Assembly (NCBI GenBank): GCA_018261895.1
Contig: JAGTRT010000023.1
Coordinates: 1-64,000 of the forward strand
From: Pseudomonadota bacterium
GTDB lineage: Bacteria; Pseudomonadota; Gammaproteobacteria; Burkholderiales; Rhodocyclaceae
Direction of reading: 5' to 3'
DNA length: 64,000 bases
The notes beneath the pieces were generated by a model that was given only the letters and a program-made list of their open reading frames with translations, had not been told where the DNA came from and made no database searches. Shown piece by piece: positions 10,996 through 19,658 of the stretch. The first letter of the stretch is position 1. The number at the start of each line of letters is the position of its first letter. Position numbers and translations under genes: made by a program.

Positions 10996-13149
10996 ATGAA
11001 AACCCCGCAACACGCCACGCCCTTCGCGCTGAAGCGCCTCTTCGCCGCCACCCTTGCCGCCCTCGGCATGGCGGCCGCCACGCCGCTCCTGGCCGCCCCG
11101 GCCGATGCCCAGATCGAGATGAAAGTGCTCGTCCTCACCGCCCAGGACGACAACCCCGCCGCCATTGGCGACGCCCCGCAACTCGAGGCGACCAAGGCCA
11201 TGCTCGACCGCATCGGCACGCCCTACGAAATCTATCGCTACGACAGCGCCGCACCCAGCCTGCCTGCCCTCGAAGACGGCAACAACGCGCACTACCAGGC
11301 CATCCTCCTGCCGATCAGCGATGCCCGCCTGCTCAACCCGCTGCCCAGCAACCCGCTGGCCCAGACGCTGAGCCGCTACCAGTTCAAGTACGGCGTGCGC
11401 ATGGCCGCCCTCTACGCCTGGCCGGACGACACGGGCTGCCTGCAGGCCGTGGGCCAACGCGACACCAACACCTCGGCCCTCGACGCCACGCTGACCGCCG
11501 CCGGCAAGACGGCCTTCCCCTACCTCAAGGCCGGCACCTCGGCGACGCTCCCGCTGCAGGTCAAGAATGCCTGGACCTATTTCGCCGACCCGGCCACCGC
11601 CCTGCCGGCCGGTGCGACCGTCACGCCGCTGCTGCAAGGCAAGGCCAGCGACGGCAGCACGCACACGGTCATGGCCAGCTGCAGCTTCCCGAACACCGCC
11701 CCGGAAACAGGCGACGCCAGCAGCCGCGAAGTGCTCGCCGCCACCTTCGACAACAATCAGTACCTGATCCATTCGTCGCTCCTCTCCTATGGCCTGCTCA
11801 ACTGGCTGACCAAGGGCGTCATGCTCGGCGAACGCCGCGTGTATCTCGACCCACAGATCGACGACATCGGCCTGCCCAACGACAGCTTCCCCTACGCCTG
11901 GGAAGCCGACGGCTACTACGATGCGCGGACCACGCCGTGGACCTTCCTCGGCGCCACCTGCCCGCTCGGCGGCGAAAACGCCAAGACCGGCACCAATCCG
12001 TGCGAATACCGCATCACCGGCAAGGACATCGACAAGCTCGTCGCCTGGCAAAAGAACGTTCGCAGCCGGACGGCCAATGCCGCCGATTTCCGCCTGACCA
12101 TGCCCTACAACGGCGCCGGGTTCTGGGTTTCCTACGGTGGACAGGGCGCCTATCCGCCCAACAAACCGGCCACTTTCTTCTTCGACCTGATCAACGAAAA
12201 CGTCCTCTACGACACGCTGACCCCGCGCCTCGTCGCCAACAAGGCGCAGTTCAAGTGGGTCACGCACACCTATGACCACGAGTTCATGGACGACATGAGC
12301 TACGACCATGCGCTGAACAACGAGATGATCCCGAACGACAAGGTCGCCCAGAAGATGGGTTTGCCCAACTACGACAAGTCGACCATGGTCACACCCAACA
12401 TCTCGGGCCTGTACAACGCCGATGTCCTGTCGGCGCTGCAGACCTTCGGCATCACCTACCTGGTCTCGGACACCTCGGTCCCGACGCCACCGGTCGGCGC
12501 CACCTGCGAGAAGGGGCCGTGGCCGCTGCCGCGCTTCAACAGCGGCAAGCCCAACTGCGTCAATCCATCGATCTACGAAGTGCCGCGCTACCCGACCGCG
12601 CTCTATTACAACGTGTCGACACCGGCCGAATGGACGGCGGAATACAACCACTTCTACGGTGCCAACGGTATCGCCCCCTACCCCTGGGGCTACGACCTGA
12701 GCTATGGCGAAGTGCTCGACAAGACTTCCGAAGTGCTGGTCTCCTACCTGCTCAACTACGACGCGCGTCCGCTCATGTTCCACGCCTCCAACCTGCGCGC
12801 CTATGACGGCACCCACTCGCTGCTCGGCGACCTCATGGACGCCACGCTGGCCAAGTACAACCGCTACTACCAGAATCTGCCGATCCGCAGCCCGAGCCTG
12901 AAGCAGACTGGCGAACTCATGAAGCGCCGGCAGGTTTACAACGAGTCCGGCGTACGCGCCGTGCTCAAGCCGGGCAAGGGCATCGTCCTGACCGCTGCCA
13001 ACCCGGAAGCCCAACCGGTCGTTGTTCCACTCACTGGCGTGACCTACGGCACGACGACGGAAACCTACGGCGGCCAGGTCACGTCCTTCGTCACGCTGAA
13101 TCCGGCCAACAACTACAGCGTCAATATCGCCAAGTCCATCGCCTGGTAA
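10996..13149 (+). CDS. secreted polysaccharide deacetylase-like protein (possibly Agd3/CE18-like)
   Basis: Signal peptide; YLDPQIDDIGLP (Asp motif) and FKWVTHTYDHEFMDDMSYD (HxxxH motif); family assignment from motif memory only. Confidence 0.5.
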   Translation: MKTPQHATPFALKRLFAATLAALGMAAATPLLAAPADAQIEMKVLVLTAQDDNPAAIGDAPQLEATKAMLDRIGTPYEIYRYDSAAPSLPALEDGNNAHYQAILLPISDARLLNPLPSNPLAQTLSRYQFKYGVRMAALYAWPDDTGCLQAVGQRDTNTSALDATLTAAGKTAFPYLKAGTSATLPLQVKNAWTYFADPATALPAGATVTPLLQGKASDGSTHTVMASCSFPNTAPETGDASSREVLAATFDNNQYLIHSSLLSYGLLNWLTKGVMLGERRVYLDPQIDDIGLPNDSFPYAWEADGYYDARTTPWTFLGATCPLGGENAKTGTNPCEYRITGKDIDKLVAWQKNVRSRTANAADFRLTMPYNGAGFWVSYGGQGAYPPNKPATFFFDLINENVLYDTLTPRLVANKAQFKWVTHTYDHEFMDDMSYDHALNNEMIPNDKVAQKMGLPNYDKSTMVTPNISGLYNADVLSALQTFGITYLVSDTSVPTPPVGATCEKGPWPLPRFNSGKPNCVNPSIYEVPRYPTALYYNVSTPAEWTAEYNHFYGANGIAPYPWGYDLSYGEVLDKTSEVLVSYLLNYDARPLMFHASNLRAYDGTHSLLGDLMDATLAKYNRYYQNLPIRSPSLKQTGELMKRRQVYNESGVRAVLKPGKGIVLTAANPEAQPVVVPLTGVTYGTTTETYGGQVTSFVTLNPANNYSVNIAKSIAW

Positions 13150-13166
13150 TCCGGGCGTAAAAAGCA

Positions 13167-13207
13167 CGGGGGGTTGAGCCTGATACGCAGGCTCAACCCC
13201 CCGTTTT
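13167..13207 (+). terminator. strong rho-independent terminator
   Basis: cggggggttgagcctg-atac-gcaggctcaaccccccgtttt. Confidence 0.85.
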
Positions 13208-13220
13208 CATTCCGGGCGAA

Positions 13221-14297
13221 TCAGCGCAGATGCTGTTCGGCGACGGCGGACAGTTCGATGGACAGCGTGCCGGTCGCGATGGCGCGGCGCAGCGCATCCT
13301 TGGCTTCGGGAACTTTGCCGTCGGCCTCCTGGGCGAGGCCCAGCCCCAGCCACCAGCGCCCTTCGTTGGGCGCCAGCCGCGTTGCCCGCTGGTAATGCGT
13401 CACCGCAGCCCGGTTGGCGCCGAGTCGGGATTTGAGGTGCCCTTGGAAACCGGCATAGTCGGCGCTGGCTTCGGCATAGACCTGCGAGCGGGCCAGCGTC
13501 TTGTCGGCGGCGGCCACGTCGTTCTGTTCCAGTTGCAGGCGCGCCAGCGACATCGCCCAGCCGGTCTGCGCCGGCTGCAGTTCAAGGCCGTCCTGCAGGA
13601 CGCTCATGGCCTCGTCGATCTTGCGCTGTTCGAGCAACTGGCGCAGCAGAAGCTGGCGAGGCTGGACATAGCCGGGATCCTGTTTCAGGGCGGCGCGCAG
13701 GCCATCCAGCGCCTCGGCCTGCCGGCCCGCGGCGAGCGCGTTCTCGGCCCGGCGGAATTCGGCATCGGCGCGGTCGCGCGGGGTGGCCATGACGGGACTT
13801 TTCTCAATCTTGATCGGGCCTGCGGGCACTGCCGGTGCTGCGGCAACGGGCGCGGGCGCCGGTGCGGCTTCCGGCTTCGCCACGACTGGTGCCGGTGCGG
13901 GCACGATCGGATCGGGCACCGTCAGCACGGGCGCAGCCGGCATCGGCAGATTCGTCAGGTTTGGCGCCAGGCGCAGATCGGATTCTGAATTTGGCTCTTT
14001 TTTCCCGTCGACCGTCAAATTCGCCGCGGCTGGCGCTGAGACCGCGGCAACGGGCGCAACCGCCGGCGCCGGGGCCGGAGTGGCCTCGTTCCCGACCGGG
14101 GGAAGCCATTGACCGTTCGCCAGCCAAAACGCCACACCGGCCAGCGCCAAGCCACCGAGCAGGGCGGGCAGCAGCCAGCTGGGACGGCCCGTCCGGGCAG
14201 CCGGCAGCGAACGGATTTCGCGTTGCAGGTTTTGTCGCGCCGGATCGTCGGGGCGCTTGGCCTCGATGTCGCGCAGCATGTCGTTGATCAGGCTCAT
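13221..14297 (-). CDS. mshN: MSHA biogenesis protein MshN-like (TPR)
   Basis: MSLINDMLRDIEAKR N-terminus, one TM, TPR C-terminus; next to mshM. Confidence 0.75.
   Translation of the reverse strand: MSLINDMLRDIEAKRPDDPARQNLQREIRSLPAARTGRPSWLLPALLGGLALAGVAFWLANGQWLPPVGNEATPAPAPAVAPVAAVSAPAAANLTVDGKKEPNSESDLRLAPNLTNLPMPAAPVLTVPDPIVPAPAPVVAKPEAAPAPAPVAAAPAVPAGPIKIEKSPVMATPRDRADAEFRRAENALAAGRQAEALDGLRAALKQDPGYVQPRQLLLRQLLEQRKIDEAMSVLQDGLELQPAQTGWAMSLARLQLEQNDVAAADKTLARSQVYAEASADYAGFQGHLKSRLGANRAAVTHYQRATRLAPNEGRWWLGLGLAQEADGKVPEAKDALRRAIATGTLSIELSAVAEQHLR
13982..14020. repeat. divergent dispersed-repeat copy within mshN linker
   Basis: attctgaatttggctcttttttcccgtcgaccgtcaaat aligns with atttcgattttgggcattttttccggttgaccgtcaaaat. 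Confidence 0.55.
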
Positions 14298-14298
14298 T

Positions 14299-15126
14299 TC
14301 ACCACCATCCCGCCGAGGCCGCGCCTTCGGTATCTGCCGCCGCCCGCCGCACATGGGCTGGACGCACGGCGTGCTTGCCCTCGCCGAAGACGGCCAGCAA
14401 GGATTTGTGCGCCAGAATGTTCAGGAGACGCGGCGTCCCCCGGCTGGCCTTGTGCAGGCAACGAATGGCCGGCGGCCCGAAGACATCCTCGCCGCGATAG
14501 CCCGCCACCCGCAGGCGATGCGCCAGGTAATTGGCCACCTCCTCGCGCCCCAGGCCGCCCAGCCGGTAATGGAAGGCAATGCGCTGCAGCAACTGGCGCA
14601 CGGACGGTTCGGCCAGCTTGCGGTCGAGTTCCGGCTGGCCGAAGAGCACGATCTGCAGCAGCTTGCGTTTTTCGGTTTCGAGATTGGACAACAGGCGCAG
14701 GGATTCCAGCGTTTCGAGCGGCATGGCCTGCGCCTCGTCGATGCAGACAACGACCTGACGATCCGCCGCCGCATGTTCGAGCAGCGCCCGGTTGATACTT
14801 TGCAGCAAATGATAGTCGTCGCTCTCGGCGCTCACTTCCAGCCCCAGTTCCTCCGCCAGCGCCAACTGCAGGGTGCGCGGCGCGAGATAGGGATTGGGCA
14901 GGTAGGCCGACACGCTTCCTTCCGGCAAGGCCTGGAGCAACTTGCGGCAGAGCAGGGTCTTGCCGGTGCCAACCTCGCCGGTGATCTTGATGAAGCCTTC
15001 GCCGCTGTTGAGCGCCACCAGCAGCGTGTTGAGCGCCTCCTGGTGGCCACGCGTGATGACGGTATAGCTGGTGTCCGGCGTGATGCCGAAGGGCAGTTCG
15101 CTCAGGCCGAAATGGTCTAGATACAA
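14299..15126 (-). CDS. mshM: MSHA biogenesis ATPase MshM (ExeA/GspA-like AAA)
   Basis: MYLDHFGLSELPFGITPDTSY, GEVGTGKTLLCR, VVVCIDEAQAM. Confidence 0.85.
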   Translation of the reverse strand: MYLDHFGLSELPFGITPDTSYTVITRGHQEALNTLLVALNSGEGFIKITGEVGTGKTLLCRKLLQALPEGSVSAYLPNPYLAPRTLQLALAEELGLEVSAESDDYHLLQSINRALLEHAAADRQVVVCIDEAQAMPLETLESLRLLSNLETEKRKLLQIVLFGQPELDRKLAEPSVRQLLQRIAFHYRLGGLGREEVANYLAHRLRVAGYRGEDVFGPPAIRCLHKASRGTPRLLNILAHKSLLAVFGEGKHAVRPAHVRRAAADTEGAASAGWW

Positions 15127-15142
15127 GGCTGCCCGCTACCGA

Positions 15143-16876
15143 TCATTGCAGTTCGAACTGCCGCTTTTGCCGCGGATCGAGCCCCTGCAGGCGTTCCTGG
15201 GCCTCGACCGAGGCATCGCGCCACGAGTTTTCACCCTTGATGACCGTCGAGCGCATCAGGATGACCAGTTCGCGCTTGCGGTTCGACACGCTCTTCTGGC
15301 CGAACAGGGCGCCGACACCGGGCACGCCGCTGAGGCCGGGCAGGCCGTAACGACTGGTATTCTGCTCCTGGCTCATCAGGCCGCCGATGGCCACGATGCT
15401 GCCATCCTGAACGCGGACGATGCTGTCGGTTTCATTGATCGTGCTCGAGGCCAGCGGCAGCGTGAAGGTGCCCAGATCGCCCAGATTGACGTTCTTGGTC
15501 TTCTCCTCGACCACGCTGACCGACGGATGCACGTGCAGGATGATGTTGCCCTCGTCGTCGATCTGCGGCGTGACGTCGAGCGAAATGCCGGAGAAGAAAG
15601 GCTGCAGGGTAATATTCGGCGTGACCACATTGCCGCTCGCACTGGTCGTCGTATTGGTGCTGATGCCGGTCACGAAGAAGTCGTCGGTGCCGACCTTGAG
15701 TACGGCCTTCTGGTTGTTGGTCGTCGCGATGCGCGGGCTGGACAGCACCTGCACGTCACCCTGCCCTTCGAGGAAGGAGAGCAGCGCAGCGAAGTTCTGC
15801 GACTGGAAGGCCAGGCCGAAGAAACCGCGGCCGGCAGAGGTGGTCGAGACCGCATTCGTATTCAAATTGGCCGACGCCACGGTTCCCGCCGTCACGCCGG
15901 TCGCCGCGCCGCCCAGCGTGGCCGAACTGCTCAGCGTGGCGCCCGGGGCCAGCGTGCCGAAGGCCAGGTTGCCGCCAAGCAGGCCGCCGAATTTGCTCCA
16001 GTTGATCCCGGTCTGATACGAGTCGTTGAGCGACACCTCGATGATCTTCGCTTCGAGCATGACCTGCCGCTCGACGACCAGTTGGGTCGCCCGCAGATAT
16101 TCCTCCACCGAACGCAGTTCGACCGGCGACGCCTTGACCAGCACCACGCCCGACCCGGCATTGACGATCACGTTGCGCCCTTCCTGCGTGCCGACGATGG
16201 AATTCAGGGCCAGGTTCAGGTCCTTCCAGAAATCGTAGTCCGAACTGGTCTGCACACGCGCGCTATCGTTGTTGCGCTGCTGCGGGTTACCCATCGAACC
16301 GGCCGGCAGGCTGCCCGCCCCGCTCGAGGCACCGCTGGTCGTTTGCGGCGTAGACACCGTAGGCGAACTGCCGGTCACGCGCATGTCGCTCATGCCCTGG
16401 CGACGATTGGCCAGATAGTTGATCTTGAAGATACGGGTCTGGATGCTGTTCGGCTGCACATAAATGCGCGAGCCCTGAACGCGGTAATCGTAGCCATAGA
16501 CTTCGCGCAGCGTCTCGAGTGCTTCGCGGACGGTCGTGCTCTTGAGGTTCAAGCTCACCGTTCCCGACAGTTCGGGCGGAAACAGCATGCTGTAAGGCGT
16601 GCCGGACACCAGCGCATTGAGCACCTGCGCGATTGGCGCATTGTTCACTGCCAGATTGAAGCGCGGCTCCGGCTTCGCGGCTGCTGGCTGATCGAGTTGC
16701 AGCGGCGGAACCATGGCCTGACCGACCACGTCACCCTGCGGACGTGTCGCCTTGCTGGCCGCCGCAGCGCTCAGCGCCTGATCGGCACGATCGAATGCGT
16801 CTCCCCGCCGCGCATGCTGATTGCTGCAGGCAGTCAGCATCAGTGCAGACAATCCGATTATCAAGATCTTGCTCAT
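15143..16876 (-). CDS. mshL: MSHA secretin MshL
   Basis: Lipoprotein signal, secretin core VQVLSSPRIATTNNQKAVLKVG, DSIVRVQDGSIVAIGGLMSQ. Confidence 0.88.
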   Translation of the reverse strand: MSKILIIGLSALMLTACSNQHARRGDAFDRADQALSAAAASKATRPQGDVVGQAMVPPLQLDQPAAAKPEPRFNLAVNNAPIAQVLNALVSGTPYSMLFPPELSGTVSLNLKSTTVREALETLREVYGYDYRVQGSRIYVQPNSIQTRIFKINYLANRRQGMSDMRVTGSSPTVSTPQTTSGASSGAGSLPAGSMGNPQQRNNDSARVQTSSDYDFWKDLNLALNSIVGTQEGRNVIVNAGSGVVLVKASPVELRSVEEYLRATQLVVERQVMLEAKIIEVSLNDSYQTGINWSKFGGLLGGNLAFGTLAPGATLSSSATLGGAATGVTAGTVASANLNTNAVSTTSAGRGFFGLAFQSQNFAALLSFLEGQGDVQVLSSPRIATTNNQKAVLKVGTDDFFVTGISTNTTTSASGNVVTPNITLQPFFSGISLDVTPQIDDEGNIILHVHPSVSVVEEKTKNVNLGDLGTFTLPLASSTINETDSIVRVQDGSIVAIGGLMSQEQNTSRYGLPGLSGVPGVGALFGQKSVSNRKRELVILMRSTVIKGENSWRDASVEAQERLQGLDPRQKRQFELQ

Positions 16877-17268
16877 GGCAAACCCTTCACTGGCCCCGGT
16901 TTCCCCTTCTGACGGGATTTGGGCATTTCAATCATTTGTTTTTCAACATCGGGCGTCAGGTAAAGATGCGTCACCCCATCCGCTCCTTTTAACACAGCTT
17001 CGCGCTCGTTCAGGCGCACCAGCGTGGCCCCGCCGACACTGCCCCCCAGGGCAACCGTCTTGCCGCCGATCACGGCCACCGGCCGACCGCCCTGCGGCAT
17101 GAGTACCGACTGCAAGCGCAGGCCGCCCGTCGCTTCGCCACCGGGCCTTGCATCGTCAACCGGCGCCAGCCAGGCAGCCGGCGGCCGCGTCGGATCGCCC
17201 GACTGGGCCCAAGCCGGGAAAGCGACAGCAAGCAGAACGACGGCGATCAGCTTCATAGGGTAAGCCAT
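16873..17268 (-). CDS. mshK: MshK-like protein
   Basis: Small periplasmic protein with DPTRPP motif; position mshJ-K-L. Confidence 0.65.
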   Translation of the reverse strand: MAYPMKLIAVVLLAVAFPAWAQSGDPTRPPAAWLAPVDDARPGGEATGGLRLQSVLMPQGGRPVAVIGGKTVALGGSVGGATLVRLNEREAVLKGADGVTHLYLTPDVEKQMIEMPKSRQKGKPGPVKGLP

Positions 17269-17939
17269 GTCTTGTCCGGACTCAGGGTATAAACCGTCAA
17301 CGTCATTTCAGCGCGCGGATACTCGATCACGCGATAGTTCAATTTTCCCCAGAGCAAACGCTGCGGCAATTTTTCGAGCTGGACCAGATAGGCCTGAAGC
17401 TGACTGTAACTGCCTTCCAAGCGAATTTCCACACCGTGCCGATAGAGATCGAAGGATCGCTCGACCGGCTTGCCATCTGCCTGCTTGGCGGGCTCCTTCT
17501 CGGCCAGGATGCTTTGCGGCGCCAAGGTCTTCAGGCTGATGAGGCGCAGCCCGGCATGGCGGGCGAGCAGACGTTCGAGAAGACTGTTCATTTCCTCGGG
17601 GCGCACCAGTTCGTTGCCGAGTTGCCGCAACTGCTCGTCCAGTTTGTCCCGCTGCTCACCGAGCGCGGCCAGTTCGGCCTTCCTGCCGGCATCCGGATCG
17701 ATGCTCAATTCGTGCTGCAAACTGCCCACCTGCGCCAGCAGGGCGTCCAGGGAGGTATTCTGCGTGGCGATGCTTTTCTCGGCAGCCTTGCTGCGGCTGA
17801 ACAGCGGGTCAACGAACAGGGCATTGCCAATCAGCAAGGGGCCGAGCACGATGGCCAGGGCGAGGAAAATCCGCTCGCGCCGGGTCAGCGCCGCATACCG
17901 GCTGCTCAATTGTTTCCAGCGCCTGACCAACTCCCTCAT
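17253..17939 (-). CDS. mshJ: MshJ-like protein (PilO/GspM-like)
   Basis: Single TM plus coiled coil; position in operon. Confidence 0.7.
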   Translation of the reverse strand: MRELVRRWKQLSSRYAALTRRERIFLALAIVLGPLLIGNALFVDPLFSRSKAAEKSIATQNTSLDALLAQVGSLQHELSIDPDAGRKAELAALGEQRDKLDEQLRQLGNELVRPEEMNSLLERLLARHAGLRLISLKTLAPQSILAEKEPAKQADGKPVERSFDLYRHGVEIRLEGSYSQLQAYLVQLEKLPQRLLWGKLNYRVIEYPRAEMTLTVYTLSPDKTWLTL

Positions 17940-18595
17940 TGCGCTTTCTCCTGAGCGCCGGCCAACTCGGTCCGCAAGGCGAATTCGGTGTACCGTCCCG
18001 GCATCCGTGGCTTCTTGGCAGACGAGGTGTCCTCGGCTTTCTCTTCCGCAGGATCGATACCCTTCATGTCCAGCGCCGCAAAGCGACGTCCGGCAAAGGC
18101 CGGTTCATTGTTCAAACGGTTGATATACGTCGGCAGCAATGCCGGATCCAGCAAGCGTCCCTGAATCTCGATGGCCTTGCCGGCAAAACCGAAGCCGCGC
18201 AGCCAGACGCCCTCGACGGTTTGCCGCGAAAAACCCTGCAGCAACCCGGAATACGCATTGGCCTGCGTGATCTCGCCCTGGGCAATGACCGCCAGCACTT
18301 CCTGACGCTGGGTAACGGCCAGGCGGGCATCCGCAATCTTGCCCTCCAGCGAGTTATCCGCCTGCCGAGCGGCAATCGCCTGCCCCAGGCCCTGAATTTG
18401 CTGCTGCGCGGCCTGCAAGCGGTTCTTGATTTCTGCCTCCTGCGTCTTGAGGCTCTCTACTCGCGTCGCCCCGAGGATGGACAGCAACATGACCAGCACC
18501 AGGCCCGCCAGCGCCGCACCCGCGATAATCGGCAAGGCCAGCCAATCGAAGCGGGGCCTGAGTTCCGGCAACAGCAGATTGATCTGCTGGCTCAT
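17936..18595 (-). CDS. PilN-like MSHA assembly protein
   Basis: MSQQINLLLPELRPRFDWLAL, TM plus coiled coil, PilN pattern. Confidence 0.7.
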   Translation of the reverse strand: MSQQINLLLPELRPRFDWLALPIIAGAALAGLVLVMLLSILGATRVESLKTQEAEIKNRLQAAQQQIQGLGQAIAARQADNSLEGKIADARLAVTQRQEVLAVIAQGEITQANAYSGLLQGFSRQTVEGVWLRGFGFAGKAIEIQGRLLDPALLPTYINRLNNEPAFAGRRFAALDMKGIDPAEEKAEDTSSAKKPRMPGRYTEFALRTELAGAQEKAQ

Positions 18596-19518
18596 GGCGC
18601 ACTCCTCAACGCGGCGCCGATCGCCAGGAGACAATGTGCCTGACGCTCGGCCGAGCGCAATTCGGGCACCCCGGCAAAATCGGCCACGGTGGCGAGGTCT
18701 GCGGCCTGAACCGGCAGGTAAAGATTCTCGACCAGCGCCGCAACGGTTCCGGCGCAGTCGAACTCGGACGCGACCAGGAGACGCGAGACCGAGATGAAGC
18801 CGTATTGCCGGTCGAAGTTGTCCAGCGTGCGCTGCAACTCGAGCGCCAGTCGCTCCAGGATCTGCCGCCGCCGATCTTCATCGGCCTGAGCCAGGGCATC
18901 GGAATCGATTTCAATGCGTCGCGACAGGTAGAGTTCGCCGCGGTAAGTGATGGACAGCAGGCCATCACCCTGGGTCAGTGCCAGAAAGGCCAATCCGCGA
19001 TTTTCTTCCTCGAACAGCACCGCGACGTTACGCACGGCCATTTCGGGAATGTCGATGGCTTCCAGCGGTATCTTCTTTTCGTGGAAGAGTGCCATCCGTT
19101 CGCCGATCACCGTTGCCGGTGCAACCACGGCGAATACGCTGGCCTGACGCCCGCCCTCCGTTGGAATATCGGCAACGGAAATGGCAGCGCCATCCACCGG
19201 AAAATCAACCATATCCTTGAGACGCCAGCGCAAGGCCTGCAAGCGCTCTTCTTCGGGAACAGCCGGCGCATCGACCTGAACCATCCGGTAATCGTGCTCG
19301 CCGAGCAGCAATGCGCAACGATAACGCTTCAGGCCACGACTCAAGACCAGTCGGGAGAGTGCATCGGATTCGCCGGTCTCGATCCGGAACGACTCGCAAA
19401 CCCTGATTTCAGGGCGTTTTCCGGCAGCGCGAATGACATGGGCAAGGTCGATGCGCTCGCCGTGCCGGACAACCGACATCCAACCCGCTTCGAACTTCAC
19501 CCCAATATTCGGCCACAT
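18592..19518 (-). CDS. mshI: MshI-like (PilM-type) protein
   Basis: LQALRWRLKDMVDFPVDGAAISVADIP, FDRQYGFISVSRLLVA; operon position. Confidence 0.72.
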   Translation of the reverse strand: MWPNIGVKFEAGWMSVVRHGERIDLAHVIRAAGKRPEIRVCESFRIETGESDALSRLVLSRGLKRYRCALLLGEHDYRMVQVDAPAVPEEERLQALRWRLKDMVDFPVDGAAISVADIPTEGGRQASVFAVVAPATVIGERMALFHEKKIPLEAIDIPEMAVRNVAVLFEEENRGLAFLALTQGDGLLSITYRGELYLSRRIEIDSDALAQADEDRRRQILERLALELQRTLDNFDRQYGFISVSRLLVASEFDCAGTVAALVENLYLPVQAADLATVADFAGVPELRSAERQAHCLLAIGAALRSAP

Positions 19519-19658
19519 TGTCCCGACACCTTAAGTTTTTTCAGAAGGATAGCCAGCAACGCATTATTTTTCAATGGTTTTTTATAGTTTGAATTCATCG
19601 CATGCCGGACTCATCAAGGCGATTCTGCTCATACTATACGCAGGGAGTTAGGCGCATA

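Noticed and set aside
10588-13167. 859-aa minus-strand ORF opposite the deacetylase gene
   Set aside because: Antisense shadow ORF of a high-GC gene; composition-driven Gly/Val/Arg-rich translation; the plus-strand frame has a signal peptide and motifs.
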